From a virus: DNA of 23,169 bases. The stretch's first letter is position 1. The number at the start of each line of letters is the position of its first letter. The notes under the pieces are model-generated. The model saw only the letters and a program-made list of their open reading frames with translations, was not told where the DNA came from and made no database searches. A program made the translations under genes and the position numbers. The stretch covers positions 1-23,169 of the IMG/VR virus record IMGVR_UViG_3300027791_000142, one strand, 5' to 3'. Shown here piece by piece: positions 1 to 7,685 of this stretch.

Positions 1-19
1 GAATACCAAGGAAACGAAG

Positions 20-274
20 TTGAATATAATCCAAGCTGGGCAAGTAGCAGTTGAGGAACTAATCAAAGTAGCTAAAGAAGCTATTGTTGATTCAGGAGAC
101 GATATCACAGCAGATAGATTAAAAAATGCAGCAGCCACAAAAAAGCTAGCTATATTTGATGCTTTTGAAATACTAAGTAGATTAGAAGCTGAGGAAGCTT
201 TATTAAATGAAAAGCCTAAAGAAGTAAAAGAAGAAAAGTCTTTTAAAGGTTTTGCTGAAGGAAGATCTAAATAA
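20..274 (+). CDS. Small helical protein upstream of TerL; possible terminase small subunit (5' end uncertain)
   Basis: A short, charged, almost certainly all-helical protein of about 84 residues. The predicted helices carry the core VEELIKVAKEAI near the N-terminus and LKNAAATKKLAIFDAFEIL in the middle, followed by a Lys/Glu-rich tail. There are no cysteines and no membrane segment. The start used is TTG at 20, with AAGGA at 8-12 seven bases upstream. The frame is also open to the window edge, so the gene may begin further left. Its stop TAA overlaps the ATG of the large terminase by one base (TAATG), which suggests translational coupling. Position directly before TerL and the small helical build fit a terminase small subunit, which recognises phage DNA and feeds the motor. 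I see no clear helix-turn-helix, so this role is positional inference only. Confidence 0.55.
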   Translation: MNIIQAGQVAVEELIKVAKEAIVDSGDDITADRLKNAAATKKLAIFDAFEILSRLEAEEALLNEKPKEVKEEKSFKGFAEGRSK

Positions 275-2487
275 TGTATAAGCAAACTTTATATGAAGTC
301 TTAAAAGACTACGTTAAGCCTAAAGTTCTCAGTAGAATGAATAGGTATAAAAAATGGGAGTATGGTTATAATCCTGAGCACGATTTAATAGTTATTAGTA
401 AAACAGGTGAAATAGGCGAAATATATAAGATACAAGATCTTGTGATAGGTTTGCCTAAGGAAAAGGATGTTGTAAAATTTGAAGACGACAAATGGTCTTA
501 CACACAGTATCCTAAAGAGCTAAGTTTAATCAAGTCCGTATTTGATTGGGAAAAATACCCTTTGGATTTTAAAGAAAAATGGTATGACTATATTGACAAA
601 GAGTTTACAAGACGCGAAGAAGGTTTTTGGTTCATTAACAAAGGCAAGCCTACTTATATTACTGGTACTAACTACATGTACCTGCAGTGGAGTAAAATTG
701 ATGTCGGGCAACCGGACTTTAGGGAGTCAAACAGATTATTCTACATATTCTGGGAGGCTTGTAAATCTGACTATAGATCCTACGGAATGTGTTATCTTAA
801 GAATAGAAGATCCGGCTTTTCGTTTATGGCAAGTGGGGAGACCGTTAACCAGGCAACAATATCTACAGATGCTAGATTTGGTATACTATCAAAATCTGGA
901 CCCGATGCAAAGAAAATGTTTACTGACAAAGTTGTCCCAATATCGGTCAACTATCCATTTTTCTTCAAACCGATACAGGACGGTATGGACAGGCCGAAGA
1001 CGGAGCTTGCCTATAGAGTCCCAGCCTCCAAGTTTACCAGAAGAAAACTTGACTCCAATGAAAAATTACAGGAAATTACCGGTCTTGACACGACCATCGA
1101 TTGGAAAAACACCGGTGACAACTCCTACGACGGTGAGAAGCTTAAACTCCTCGTCCACGATGAATCGGGGAAATGGGAAAGGCCGACGAACATCCTCAAC
1201 AACTGGCGAGTAACAAGAACTTGTTTACGACTAGGTTCCAGAGTTATAGGTAAATGCATGATGGGGTCAACCTCAAATTCTTTAGACAAAGGCGGATCAA
1301 ACTTTAAAAAACTTTACGATGATTCAAACGTTACACAAAGAAACGCCAATGGACAGACTCGCTCAGGACTCTATTCTTTGTTCATACCTATGGAATGGAA
1401 CTACGAGGGATACATTGATTCTTATGGCTTTCCTGTATTCAACACACCAAAAAAAGAAGTTGAAGATCCGCACGGAACAAAAATAACACAAGGGGTAATT
1501 GAATATTGGGATAACGAGGTAGCGGGACTAAAGTCTGATCAAGATAGTTTAAATGAATTCTATAGACAATTCCCAAGAACAACAAAACACGCGTTCAGAG
1601 ATGAATCTAAAATGTCTTTGTTCAATTTAACAAAAATATACGAGCAAATAGATTTTAATGAAGATCTTAAAAACTCAATTAAAGTAACTAAAGGAAGTTT
1701 TCAATGGGAAAACGGGCATCAAGACACCAAAGTAATATTTGTACCAAATAAAGACGGTAGATTTTTAATTAGTTGGGTTCCTCCTGAACAGTTGCAAAAT
1801 AAAAGATATATAAAAAATGGCACTAATTATCCTGGTAATGAGCATTGCGGAGCATTTGGTTGTGATCCATACGATATATCGGGCACTACAGATGGCAGAG
1901 GATCCAATGGATCTCTTCATGGGTTAACAAAGTTTTCAATGGAAGATGTGCCGCCTAATATGTTTTTTTTAGAATACATAGCTAGACCACAAACAGCTGA
2001 AATATTTTTTGAAGATGTGCTAATGGCTTGTGTGTTTTACGGAATGCCAATACTAGCTGAGAATAATAAGCCTAGGTTATTGTACTATTTTAAAAGAAGA
2101 GGATACAGGGGTTATTCAATTAACAGACCTGATAAAAAATATAACAAACTTTCTGTAACGGAAAAAGAGTTAGGCGGAATACCTAATTCAAGTGAAGACA
2201 TTAAACAAGCGCACGCCGCAGCTATAGAAACCTATATAAATGACTTTGTAGGTTTAAAAGAAACCGGTTATGGTGATGTGTATTTTCAAAGAACATTAGA
2301 AGATTGGGCTAAGTTTAATATCAATAATAGAACAAAACATGATGCATCTATTAGTTCCGGGCTTGCTTTAATGGCTTGTAACAAACATAGATACGCACCA
2401 AATGCGCCTAGGCAAAAACCGCAAGCAGTAGATTTAGGTTTTAAAAAATACGATAATAAAGGTTCAACATCAAAAATAATAAGTTAA
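274..2487 (+). CDS. terL: Terminase large subunit (packaging ATPase and nuclease)
   Basis: The motor that translocates phage DNA into the procapsid through the portal and cuts the concatemer. The 737 residues show a two-domain TerL. The ATPase half has an Arg-rich phosphate-binding loop at residues 176-183 (KNRRSGFS), a divergent Walker A, and a Walker B at 290-297 (LKLLVHDE, with D296 and E297). The C-terminal RNase H-like nuclease shows three acidic motifs: D531 and D534 in GCDPYD, E596 in PILAENNKP, and D690 in KHDASISSG. At 737 aa it is longer than most TerL proteins (about 450-600 aa), as is usual for crAss-like phages. The ATG overlaps the upstream stop by one base, and the portal ATG follows the TAA directly. 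Bases about 661-1215 are markedly GC-richer than the rest of the gene (see findings). Confidence 0.95.
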   Translation: MYKQTLYEVLKDYVKPKVLSRMNRYKKWEYGYNPEHDLIVISKTGEIGEIYKIQDLVIGLPKEKDVVKFEDDKWSYTQYPKELSLIKSVFDWEKYPLDFKEKWYDYIDKEFTRREEGFWFINKGKPTYITGTNYMYLQWSKIDVGQPDFRESNRLFYIFWEACKSDYRSYGMCYLKNRRSGFSFMASGETVNQATISTDARFGILSKSGPDAKKMFTDKVVPISVNYPFFFKPIQDGMDRPKTELAYRVPASKFTRRKLDSNEKLQEITGLDTTIDWKNTGDNSYDGEKLKLLVHDESGKWERPTNILNNWRVTRTCLRLGSRVIGKCMMGSTSNSLDKGGSNFKKLYDDSNVTQRNANGQTRSGLYSLFIPMEWNYEGYIDSYGFPVFNTPKKEVEDPHGTKITQGVIEYWDNEVAGLKSDQDSLNEFYRQFPRTTKHAFRDESKMSLFNLTKIYEQIDFNEDLKNSIKVTKGSFQWENGHQDTKVIFVPNKDGRFLISWVPPEQLQNKRYIKNGTNYPGNEHCGAFGCDPYDISGTTDGRGSNGSLHGLTKFSMEDVPPNMFFLEYIARPQTAEIFFEDVLMACVFYGMPILAENNKPRLLYYFKRRGYRGYSINRPDKKYNKLSVTEKELGGIPNSSEDIKQAHAAAIETYINDFVGLKETGYGDVYFQRTLEDWAKFNINNRTKHDASISSGLALMACNKHRYAPNAPRQKPQAVDLGFKKYDNKGSTSKIIS
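661..1215 (+). other. GC-rich compositional patch inside terL
   Basis: By hand count, 961-1200 contains 116 G/C of 240 (48%), and 661-720 contains 27 of 60. Sampled terL lines outside the patch hold 19 (301-360), 21 (1261-1320) and 12 (1621-1680) of 60. Codons change too: ACC, CTC, GTC and CCG appear often here but are scarce in neighbouring genes. The patch covers roughly residues 130-314, which is the ATPase domain from just before the phosphate loop through Walker B. The reading frame is uninterrupted. A homologous-recombination tract from a phage of higher GC is one explanation. Confidence 0.55.
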
Positions 2488-4875
2488 ATGGGTATATATA
2501 CTAACACCAATAGCGCTTTTCCTAGTCAAGTAGTTAGCGATGCGGAAAAAGCAAGCTGGGAATACGGAACGCAGGTTGGGCAAGCTATCGAATACGAGTG
2601 GTTTGGTCAAGGGCGTACTAATGGTAATAGATACTTAACTAGTTGGAATCAATTTCACCAATTAAGATTATATGCTCGAGGTGAGCAATCAATACAAAAG
2701 TACAAAGATGAATTGTCTATTAACGGTGATTTATCTTATTTAAACTTAGATTGGAAACCAGTACCAATTTTATCTAAATTTGTAGATATTGTTGTTAACG
2801 GTATATCAGGAAAGTCTTACGACATTAAAGCTTATGCTCAAGATCCATCATCAATAAAGAAAAGAACTGATTACGCTTCTATGCTTTACGAAGATATGGT
2901 AGCTAAAGAGTATTTAGACAGCTTACAGCAAACTCTTGGTATTAATTTATATCAAACACCAAATATTGACGTAGTTCCTGAATCTAAAGACGAGCTAGAG
3001 CTTCATATGCAACTGAGCTATAAGCAGTCAATTGAAATAGCAGAAGAGGAAGCTATATCTTCTGTGCTTGCGCAGAATAAATATGACCTTACTAGAAAAA
3101 GGTTAAATATGGATTTAACGGTTTTAGGTATTGCATGCGCTAAGACTGGGTTTAATACAGCTGAAGGAATTACAGTTGATTATGTAGATCCAGCTTATGT
3201 GGTTTACTCTTACACTGAAGATCCTAACTTTGACGATGTATACTACGTAGGAGAAGTGAAGTCTATAACAATACCTGAGCTTAAAAAAGAATTTCCGAAC
3301 ATTTCAGAGGAAGAGCTTGAAAGAATTCAGAAAATGCCAGGCAATAGCCAATACATAACTGGTTGGGGTAATTACGACGAAAACACAGTTCAAGTTTTAT
3401 ACTTTGATTATAAGACATACCATAATCAAGTGTTTAAAATAAAAGAAACGCCACAAGGATTGATGAAAGCTTTAGAAAAGCCGGATTCATTTAATCCACC
3501 AGAAAATGACAACTTTGAAAGAGTGTCAAGATCTATTGAGGTTTTATATAACGGAGCCAAAGTATTAGGCTCAAACGAAATGATAAAGTGGGAGCTAGCA
3601 GAAAATATGTCTAGGCCTACAGCTGATACAACTAAAGTAGAAATGAACTATGCTTTATGTGCACCTAGAATGTACAAGGGGCGTATTGAATCTCTAGTAA
3701 GTAAATGTATTGGATTTGCTGATATGATTCAGCTAACGCATTTAAAGCTGCAACAAGTATTGTCTAGAATGGTACCAGACGGTGTTTATTTAGATATGGA
3801 TGGACTCGCAGAGGTTGATCTTGGTAATGGAACTAACTATAATCCAGCGGAAGCATTGAATATGTATTTCCAAACAGGTTCTATTGTTGGTAGATCACTT
3901 ACTCAAGATGGTGATATGAACCCAGGCAAAGTACCTATTCAAGAACTTAACAGCTCAAGCGGTCAAGCTAAAATAAATGCGCTTATTCAAACGTATCAGT
4001 ATTATTTACAAATGATACGTGATGTAACCGGGCTTAACGAAGCTAGAGACGGTTCGTCTATGGATAAGAATTCGCTTGTAGGACTTCAAAAAATGGCCGC
4101 TAACGCATCTAACGTAGCAACTAGACATATTAATCAGTCTGGTCTTTACATAACCCTTAAACTAGCCGAAAACGTTGCGCTTAAAATAGCTGACGCATTA
4201 GAATTTCCACTAACTAGAAGTGCTCTACAAAATTCTATATCTACATTTAACATTAAAACTTTAGACGAAGTAGTAAACTTAAATCTTCATGATTTTGGCA
4301 TATTTTTAGAATTAGAACCTGACGAAGAAGAGCAAGCTAAATTAGAGGCAAATATACAAGTTGCACTACAGCAAGGGGGAATTGATCTTGAAGACGCTAT
4401 AGACTTAAGAAATATTAAAAATCTTAAGTTAGCTAATCAAATGCTTAAAGTTAAACGAAAGGCTAAAGCTAAACAAGACCAGGCTAACCAGCAAGCTAAT
4501 ATCGCAGCTCAAGGACAATCTCAGGCTAGTACAGCAGAAAAAACAGCTATGGCTGAGGTGCAAAAGCAAGAAGCTATAATGGGTGCAAATGTTCAGTTTG
4601 AACAATCCAAAAATCAAATGGAGATTCAGCGCATGGAAATTGCAGCACAACTGGAAGCGCAAAAAATGCAAACTAGATTTCAATACGATATGCAGCTTAA
4701 ACAAATGGATGTTCAGATGGTGCAGCAAAAAGAAGGTGCTATTGAAGATAGAAAAGATAAAAGAAGTAAAATGGAAGCTTCACAACAAAGTGAACTTATA
4801 AGCCAAAGAAAAAACGACAGCTTACCTATAGACTTTGAAAATCAACCCGACACGGGTATGCAGGCTTTCATGTAG
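2488..4875 (+). CDS. Portal protein
   Basis: Forms the dodecameric ring at one capsid vertex through which DNA enters and leaves, and on which the neck is built. It is 795 residues long, in the range of crAss-like portals. The N-terminal part carries the stretch LNLDWKPVPILSKFVDIVVN (residues about 86-105), which I associate with this portal family, followed by an acidic alpha/beta body. Residues from about 620 to 770 are Gln-, Lys- and Met-rich and strongly helical, consistent with a long C-terminal crown or barrel pointing into the capsid. The ATG begins immediately after the terL stop with no Shine-Dalgarno, so translation is probably coupled. Position between TerL and the scaffold/capsid genes supports the call independently of sequence recall. 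Confidence 0.85.
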   Translation: MGIYTNTNSAFPSQVVSDAEKASWEYGTQVGQAIEYEWFGQGRTNGNRYLTSWNQFHQLRLYARGEQSIQKYKDELSINGDLSYLNLDWKPVPILSKFVDIVVNGISGKSYDIKAYAQDPSSIKKRTDYASMLYEDMVAKEYLDSLQQTLGINLYQTPNIDVVPESKDELELHMQLSYKQSIEIAEEEAISSVLAQNKYDLTRKRLNMDLTVLGIACAKTGFNTAEGITVDYVDPAYVVYSYTEDPNFDDVYYVGEVKSITIPELKKEFPNISEEELERIQKMPGNSQYITGWGNYDENTVQVLYFDYKTYHNQVFKIKETPQGLMKALEKPDSFNPPENDNFERVSRSIEVLYNGAKVLGSNEMIKWELAENMSRPTADTTKVEMNYALCAPRMYKGRIESLVSKCIGFADMIQLTHLKLQQVLSRMVPDGVYLDMDGLAEVDLGNGTNYNPAEALNMYFQTGSIVGRSLTQDGDMNPGKVPIQELNSSSGQAKINALIQTYQYYLQMIRDVTGLNEARDGSSMDKNSLVGLQKMAANASNVATRHINQSGLYITLKLAENVALKIADALEFPLTRSALQNSISTFNIKTLDEVVNLNLHDFGIFLELEPDEEEQAKLEANIQVALQQGGIDLEDAIDLRNIKNLKLANQMLKVKRKAKAKQDQANQQANIAAQGQSQASTAEKTAMAEVQKQEAIMGANVQFEQSKNQMEIQRMEIAAQLEAQKMQTRFQYDMQLKQMDVQMVQQKEGAIEDRKDKRSKMEASQQSELISQRKNDSLPIDFENQPDTGMQAFM

Positions 4876-4881
4876 AAAGTA

Positions 4882-4906
4882 AACAATTATTTAATTATAT
4901 TTTATT
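4882..4906 (+). promoter_or_regulatory. A/T-only leader of the scaffold gene, matched by a second copy at 7661
   Basis: The 25 bases before the scaffold ATG contain a single C and otherwise only A and T. Aligned without gaps to the 25 bases before the gene at 7686, 20 of 25 positions match. No Shine-Dalgarno is present. It may act as an initiation-promoting leader of the Bacteroidota type or as part of a promoter. No TAnnTTTG box is seen. Confidence 0.3.
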
Positions 4907-6094
4907 ATGTCAGAAGAAACAAAAACAAATGAACCTGTTAAGCAGGAAGGCGAGTTTAAAATTAAAAAGAAAACTCCAAAAAAATTAACAACACCAAGTA
5001 GCGAACCGGTAAAAGTAAACATCAAAGAACCTTTGGTTGAACTTCCTACAGAAGTTACGAAAGTGGTAATACCAAATGAAGATGCCATTCAAATCGGAGA
5101 AACAAAGGAAGTATCTGTGGAAGAACCATCCGGAGATAGCGCAAAGGTGGGAGAACCTGTACAAGAGTCCGACAAGGATGCTGAAGGGTTTTCTCCAATC
5201 AAAGAAGTAACAGAAACTGAAAAAGTTGAAGCTCAGGTAGAAAAAGCAATACAAGACGAAAGAATTCTTGGTAAAGCTTTACCTGAAAATATTGAAAAGC
5301 TAGTTTCTTTTATGGAAGACACAGGTGGGACAATAGAGGACTATACCAGACTTAATGCTGACTACTCTCAAGTGGATGATGTTACATTATTAAAAGAATA
5401 TTATAAAAAAGAAAAGCCTTATTTGGAAGGTGAAGACATTGATATGTTATTAGAGGACTTTATCATTGATGAAGATATCGACGAAGATAGAGATGCACGC
5501 AAGAAAAGAATTGCGTTTAAAGAAGAAGTTGCAAAAGCCAAAAGCTATTTAGAGGAAACAAAGAGTAAGTATTACGATGAGATCAAGTTGAGACCAGGCG
5601 TTACTCAAGACCAACAAAAAGCCACGGACTTTTTTAACCGATACAACAAGCAGCAGGAGCAAGCTGAGCAACAACATGCGCAATTCAAAGAAAATACTAA
5701 AAAGCATTTTAACGACAATTTCGAAGGTTTCGATATCAAAGTTGGTGAAAAAAGCTATAAGTATAATATTCAGAATCGTGATAAAGTTGCAGAGAGCCAA
5801 TCGAATATTAACAACCTTGTCGGGAAGTTCCTAGACAGTGATGGTAATGTTAAAGACACGAAGGGTTATCACAAAGCTATGTATGCTGCTGACAATGTGG
5901 ATAAAATTGCCGCTCATTTCTATGAGCAAGGAAAAGCAGATGCTGTAAAAGAAGTTGTAAACAGTTCTAAAAACTTAAGTAGTACTAAAGCTAGATCTAC
6001 TCAGGGAGAAGTGTTTTTAAATGGATTTAAAGTTAAAGCAATTTCAGGTGCTGATTCTACAAAACTAAAAATTAAAACAAGAAAATTTAACTAA
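4907..6094 (+). CDS. Putative scaffolding / capsid assembly protein
   Basis: Lies between portal and major capsid protein, the usual place for a scaffold, which guides procapsid assembly and then leaves the head. The 395 residues have a very acidic, Glu/Pro/Val-rich, probably disordered first 130 residues. The middle is highly charged and helical, with runs such as DEDIDEDRDARKKR. A Gln/His/Lys-rich coiled-coil-like section falls around residues 240-275, and a basic C-terminus ends in LKIKTRKFN. This acidic-to-basic helical build without globular motifs is typical of scaffolds, whose basic tail often binds the capsid shell. I recognise no specific family. A capsid-associated or internal head protein is the main alternative. 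The start follows an A/T-only leader, and the gene ends 15 bp before the capsid gene. Confidence 0.6.
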   Translation: MSEETKTNEPVKQEGEFKIKKKTPKKLTTPSSEPVKVNIKEPLVELPTEVTKVVIPNEDAIQIGETKEVSVEEPSGDSAKVGEPVQESDKDAEGFSPIKEVTETEKVEAQVEKAIQDERILGKALPENIEKLVSFMEDTGGTIEDYTRLNADYSQVDDVTLLKEYYKKEKPYLEGEDIDMLLEDFIIDEDIDEDRDARKKRIAFKEEVAKAKSYLEETKSKYYDEIKLRPGVTQDQQKATDFFNRYNKQQEQAEQQHAQFKENTKKHFNDNFEGFDIKVGEKSYKYNIQNRDKVAESQSNINNLVGKFLDSDGNVKDTKGYHKAMYAADNVDKIAAHFYEQGKADAVKEVVNSSKNLSSTKARSTQGEVFLNGFKVKAISGADSTKLKIKTRKFN

Positions 6095-6109
6095 AAAAAA
6101 CAAACAATT

Positions 6110-7600
6110 ATGAGATTAACTCCTCAATTTGGTAGTTTAATCCCTTCGCAAACGCAAGAGATATTAAACAGTAACTACCTACAATTTAATGCTGGCGGTG
6201 CAGCTGGCCCTGGAAATGGCGGCGATTCTTTCGCACAACAATACCTACCAGAAATTTATGAACAAGAAGTAGAGCGTTACGGAAACCGTACGTTATCTGG
6301 ATTCTTAAGAATGGTTGGCGCTGAAATGCCAATGACATCTGATCAAGTAATTTGGTCTGAACAAAATAGATTGCATGTCTCTTACGACAATGCAACAGTG
6401 TTTGCTACAGGTGGAGCTGCTTCTAACGTTATAAACTTACCTGCTGGAGTAACAAATGTTATTTCTCCTAATGACACAGTTGTAGTATTAGACCCGGCAA
6501 CTGGAGCTGAAGCAAAAGCTTTAGTTACTGCTAGTACACCCGGCGCAGGTGGTGGTGTAGGAACATTTACTGTAACTCCTTTTAACAACGCTTCTTTAGA
6601 GGCTGCTGCTAATGGAATTACTGTTGGCGCTGGAATCAAAGTATTTGTTTACGGTTCTGCTTACCAAAAAGGGCAATTTTTAAATTCAAGCACTGCAGCT
6701 GCTGGCGCCGTTGCTAATGGGTATGTATCTATTGATCCGCAATTAACTCAATTTTCTAATTCACCAATCATTATTAGAAGCCAGTACGTAGTATCGGGAT
6801 CTGATATGGCACAAATTGGATGGGTAGAAGTTGCAACTGAAGACGGAACATCTGGGTACTTATGGTATTTAAAAGCTGAATCTGAAACTCGTTTACGTTT
6901 TGAAGATTACTTAGAAATGGCAATGGTAGAAGGTGAGTATAATCAAATTGCACAAGCTGGGGTACCTACTGCTGCTGGACTTGCTGGTACTGAAGGTTTA
7001 TTTGCTGCTATCCAATCTCGTGGAAACGTAGAGGTAGGATTTACTGCCGCTGCTGGACTTGACGAATTTGACGCTATCCTTAAAAACTTAGATACTCAAG
7101 GAGCAATTGAAGAAAACATGTTATTTTTACAGAGACAAACATCTCTTGATTTTGACGATATGTTAGCTTCTATTTCTGGTGGATTTGCTGGAGGTACTGC
7201 TTTTGGATTATTTGAAAATTCTGAAGAAATGGCTTTGAACTTAGGATTTAGCGGATTCCGTAGAGGATCTTATGATTTCTATAAGACTGATTGGAAATAC
7301 TTAAATGACGCTTCTACTCGTGGCGCTGTTACAGGCATCAGTTCAATTGAAGGTGTATTAGTACCAGCTGGAACTTCTACAGTTTACGATCAAGTTTTAG
7401 GAACTAATATCCGTCGACCATTCTTACACGTACGTTACAGAGCTTCACAAGCTGATGACAGACGAATGAAGTCTTGGTTAACTGGTTCTGCTGGTGGTGC
7501 ATTTACTTCAACTCTTGATGCTATGGAAGTAAACTTCCTATCTGAAAGATGTTTAGTAACTCAAGCTGCTAACAACTTTGTATTATTTAAAGGAATCTAA
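6110..7600 (+). CDS. Major capsid protein (HK97-fold expected)
   Basis: The shell subunit. At 496 residues it matches the size of crAss-like capsid proteins. The N-terminal arm contains YLPEIYEQEVERYGNRTLSG (residues about 46-65), followed by FLRMVGAEMPMTSDQVIWSE, a stretch I associate with the HK97-fold capsid proteins of this phage group. Residues about 98-182 are Gly/Ala/Val/Thr-rich and beta-like, and look like an inserted surface domain before the core resumes. The C-terminal half is mixed alpha/beta, with EDYLEMAMVEGEYNQIA around 264-280. The gene uses CGT arginine codons often (at least eight), whereas neighbours use mostly AGA, consistent with high expression. The leader is A-rich with no Shine-Dalgarno. 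A strong hairpin terminator follows the stop within 25 bp. Confidence 0.88.
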   Translation: MRLTPQFGSLIPSQTQEILNSNYLQFNAGGAAGPGNGGDSFAQQYLPEIYEQEVERYGNRTLSGFLRMVGAEMPMTSDQVIWSEQNRLHVSYDNATVFATGGAASNVINLPAGVTNVISPNDTVVVLDPATGAEAKALVTASTPGAGGGVGTFTVTPFNNASLEAAANGITVGAGIKVFVYGSAYQKGQFLNSSTAAAGAVANGYVSIDPQLTQFSNSPIIIRSQYVVSGSDMAQIGWVEVATEDGTSGYLWYLKAESETRLRFEDYLEMAMVEGEYNQIAQAGVPTAAGLAGTEGLFAAIQSRGNVEVGFTAAAGLDEFDAILKNLDTQGAIEENMLFLQRQTSLDFDDMLASISGGFAGGTAFGLFENSEEMALNLGFSGFRRGSYDFYKTDWKYLNDASTRGAVTGISSIEGVLVPAGTSTVYDQVLGTNIRRPFLHVRYRASQADDRRMKSWLTGSAGGAFTSTLDAMEVNFLSERCLVTQAANNFVLFKGI

Positions 7601-7623
7601 TTGATTCAACATTAATGTAATTC

Positions 7624-7661
7624 TTACCCTCGTTGTACTGACGGGGGTAATTATTACTTTT
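7624..7661 (+). terminator. Intrinsic terminator after the major capsid gene
   Basis: TTACCCTCGT (7624-7633) pairs with ACGGGGGTAA (7641-7650) in a 10-bp stem with a single T-G wobble. The loop is TGTACTG, and the T-rich tail TTATTACTTTT follows. It sits 24 bp past the capsid stop and would end or attenuate head-gene transcription before the next gene. Confidence 0.8.
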
Positions 7662-7685
7662 ATAACTATTTAATTTTATTATATT
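7661..7685 (+). promoter_or_regulatory. A/T-only leader matching the scaffold leader
   Basis: Twenty-five bases directly before the ATG at 7686, matching 4882-4906 at 20 of 25 ungapped positions. It directly follows the capsid terminator, so a promoter would be expected close by, but no clear Bacteroidota -7 box is visible. The function is inferred only from its position and the repetition. Confidence 0.3.

Noticed and set aside
1-54. An alternative frame reading EYQGNEVEYNPSWASSS then TGA at 52-54, as if an upstream gene ended here.
   Set aside because: Only 17 codons are visible, so it cannot be told from chance. It would overlap the start of the small gene at 20-274. The codons look typical of this genome, so an upstream gene end is possible and worth checking with more sequence.
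542-1213. A 223-codon open frame on the + strand inside terL, in a different frame.
   Set aside because: It lies mostly within the GC-richer patch of terL where stops are rarer, has no leader of its own, and its translation lacks a plausible fold. The terL frame has clear catalytic motifs across the same bases.
4429-4728. Long minus-strand open frame within the portal gene.
   Set aside because: It is the antisense of the Gln/Lys/Met-rich portal tail and translates to a biased Leu/His/Phe/Ser sequence, typical of shadow frames. No minus-strand gene is otherwise present.
7651-7685. Possible sigma70 or Bacteroidota promoter between the capsid terminator and the next ATG.
   Set aside because: The sequence is almost pure A/T, so TATAAT-like strings are expected by chance. 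No TAnnTTTG box or well-spaced -33 element is present.
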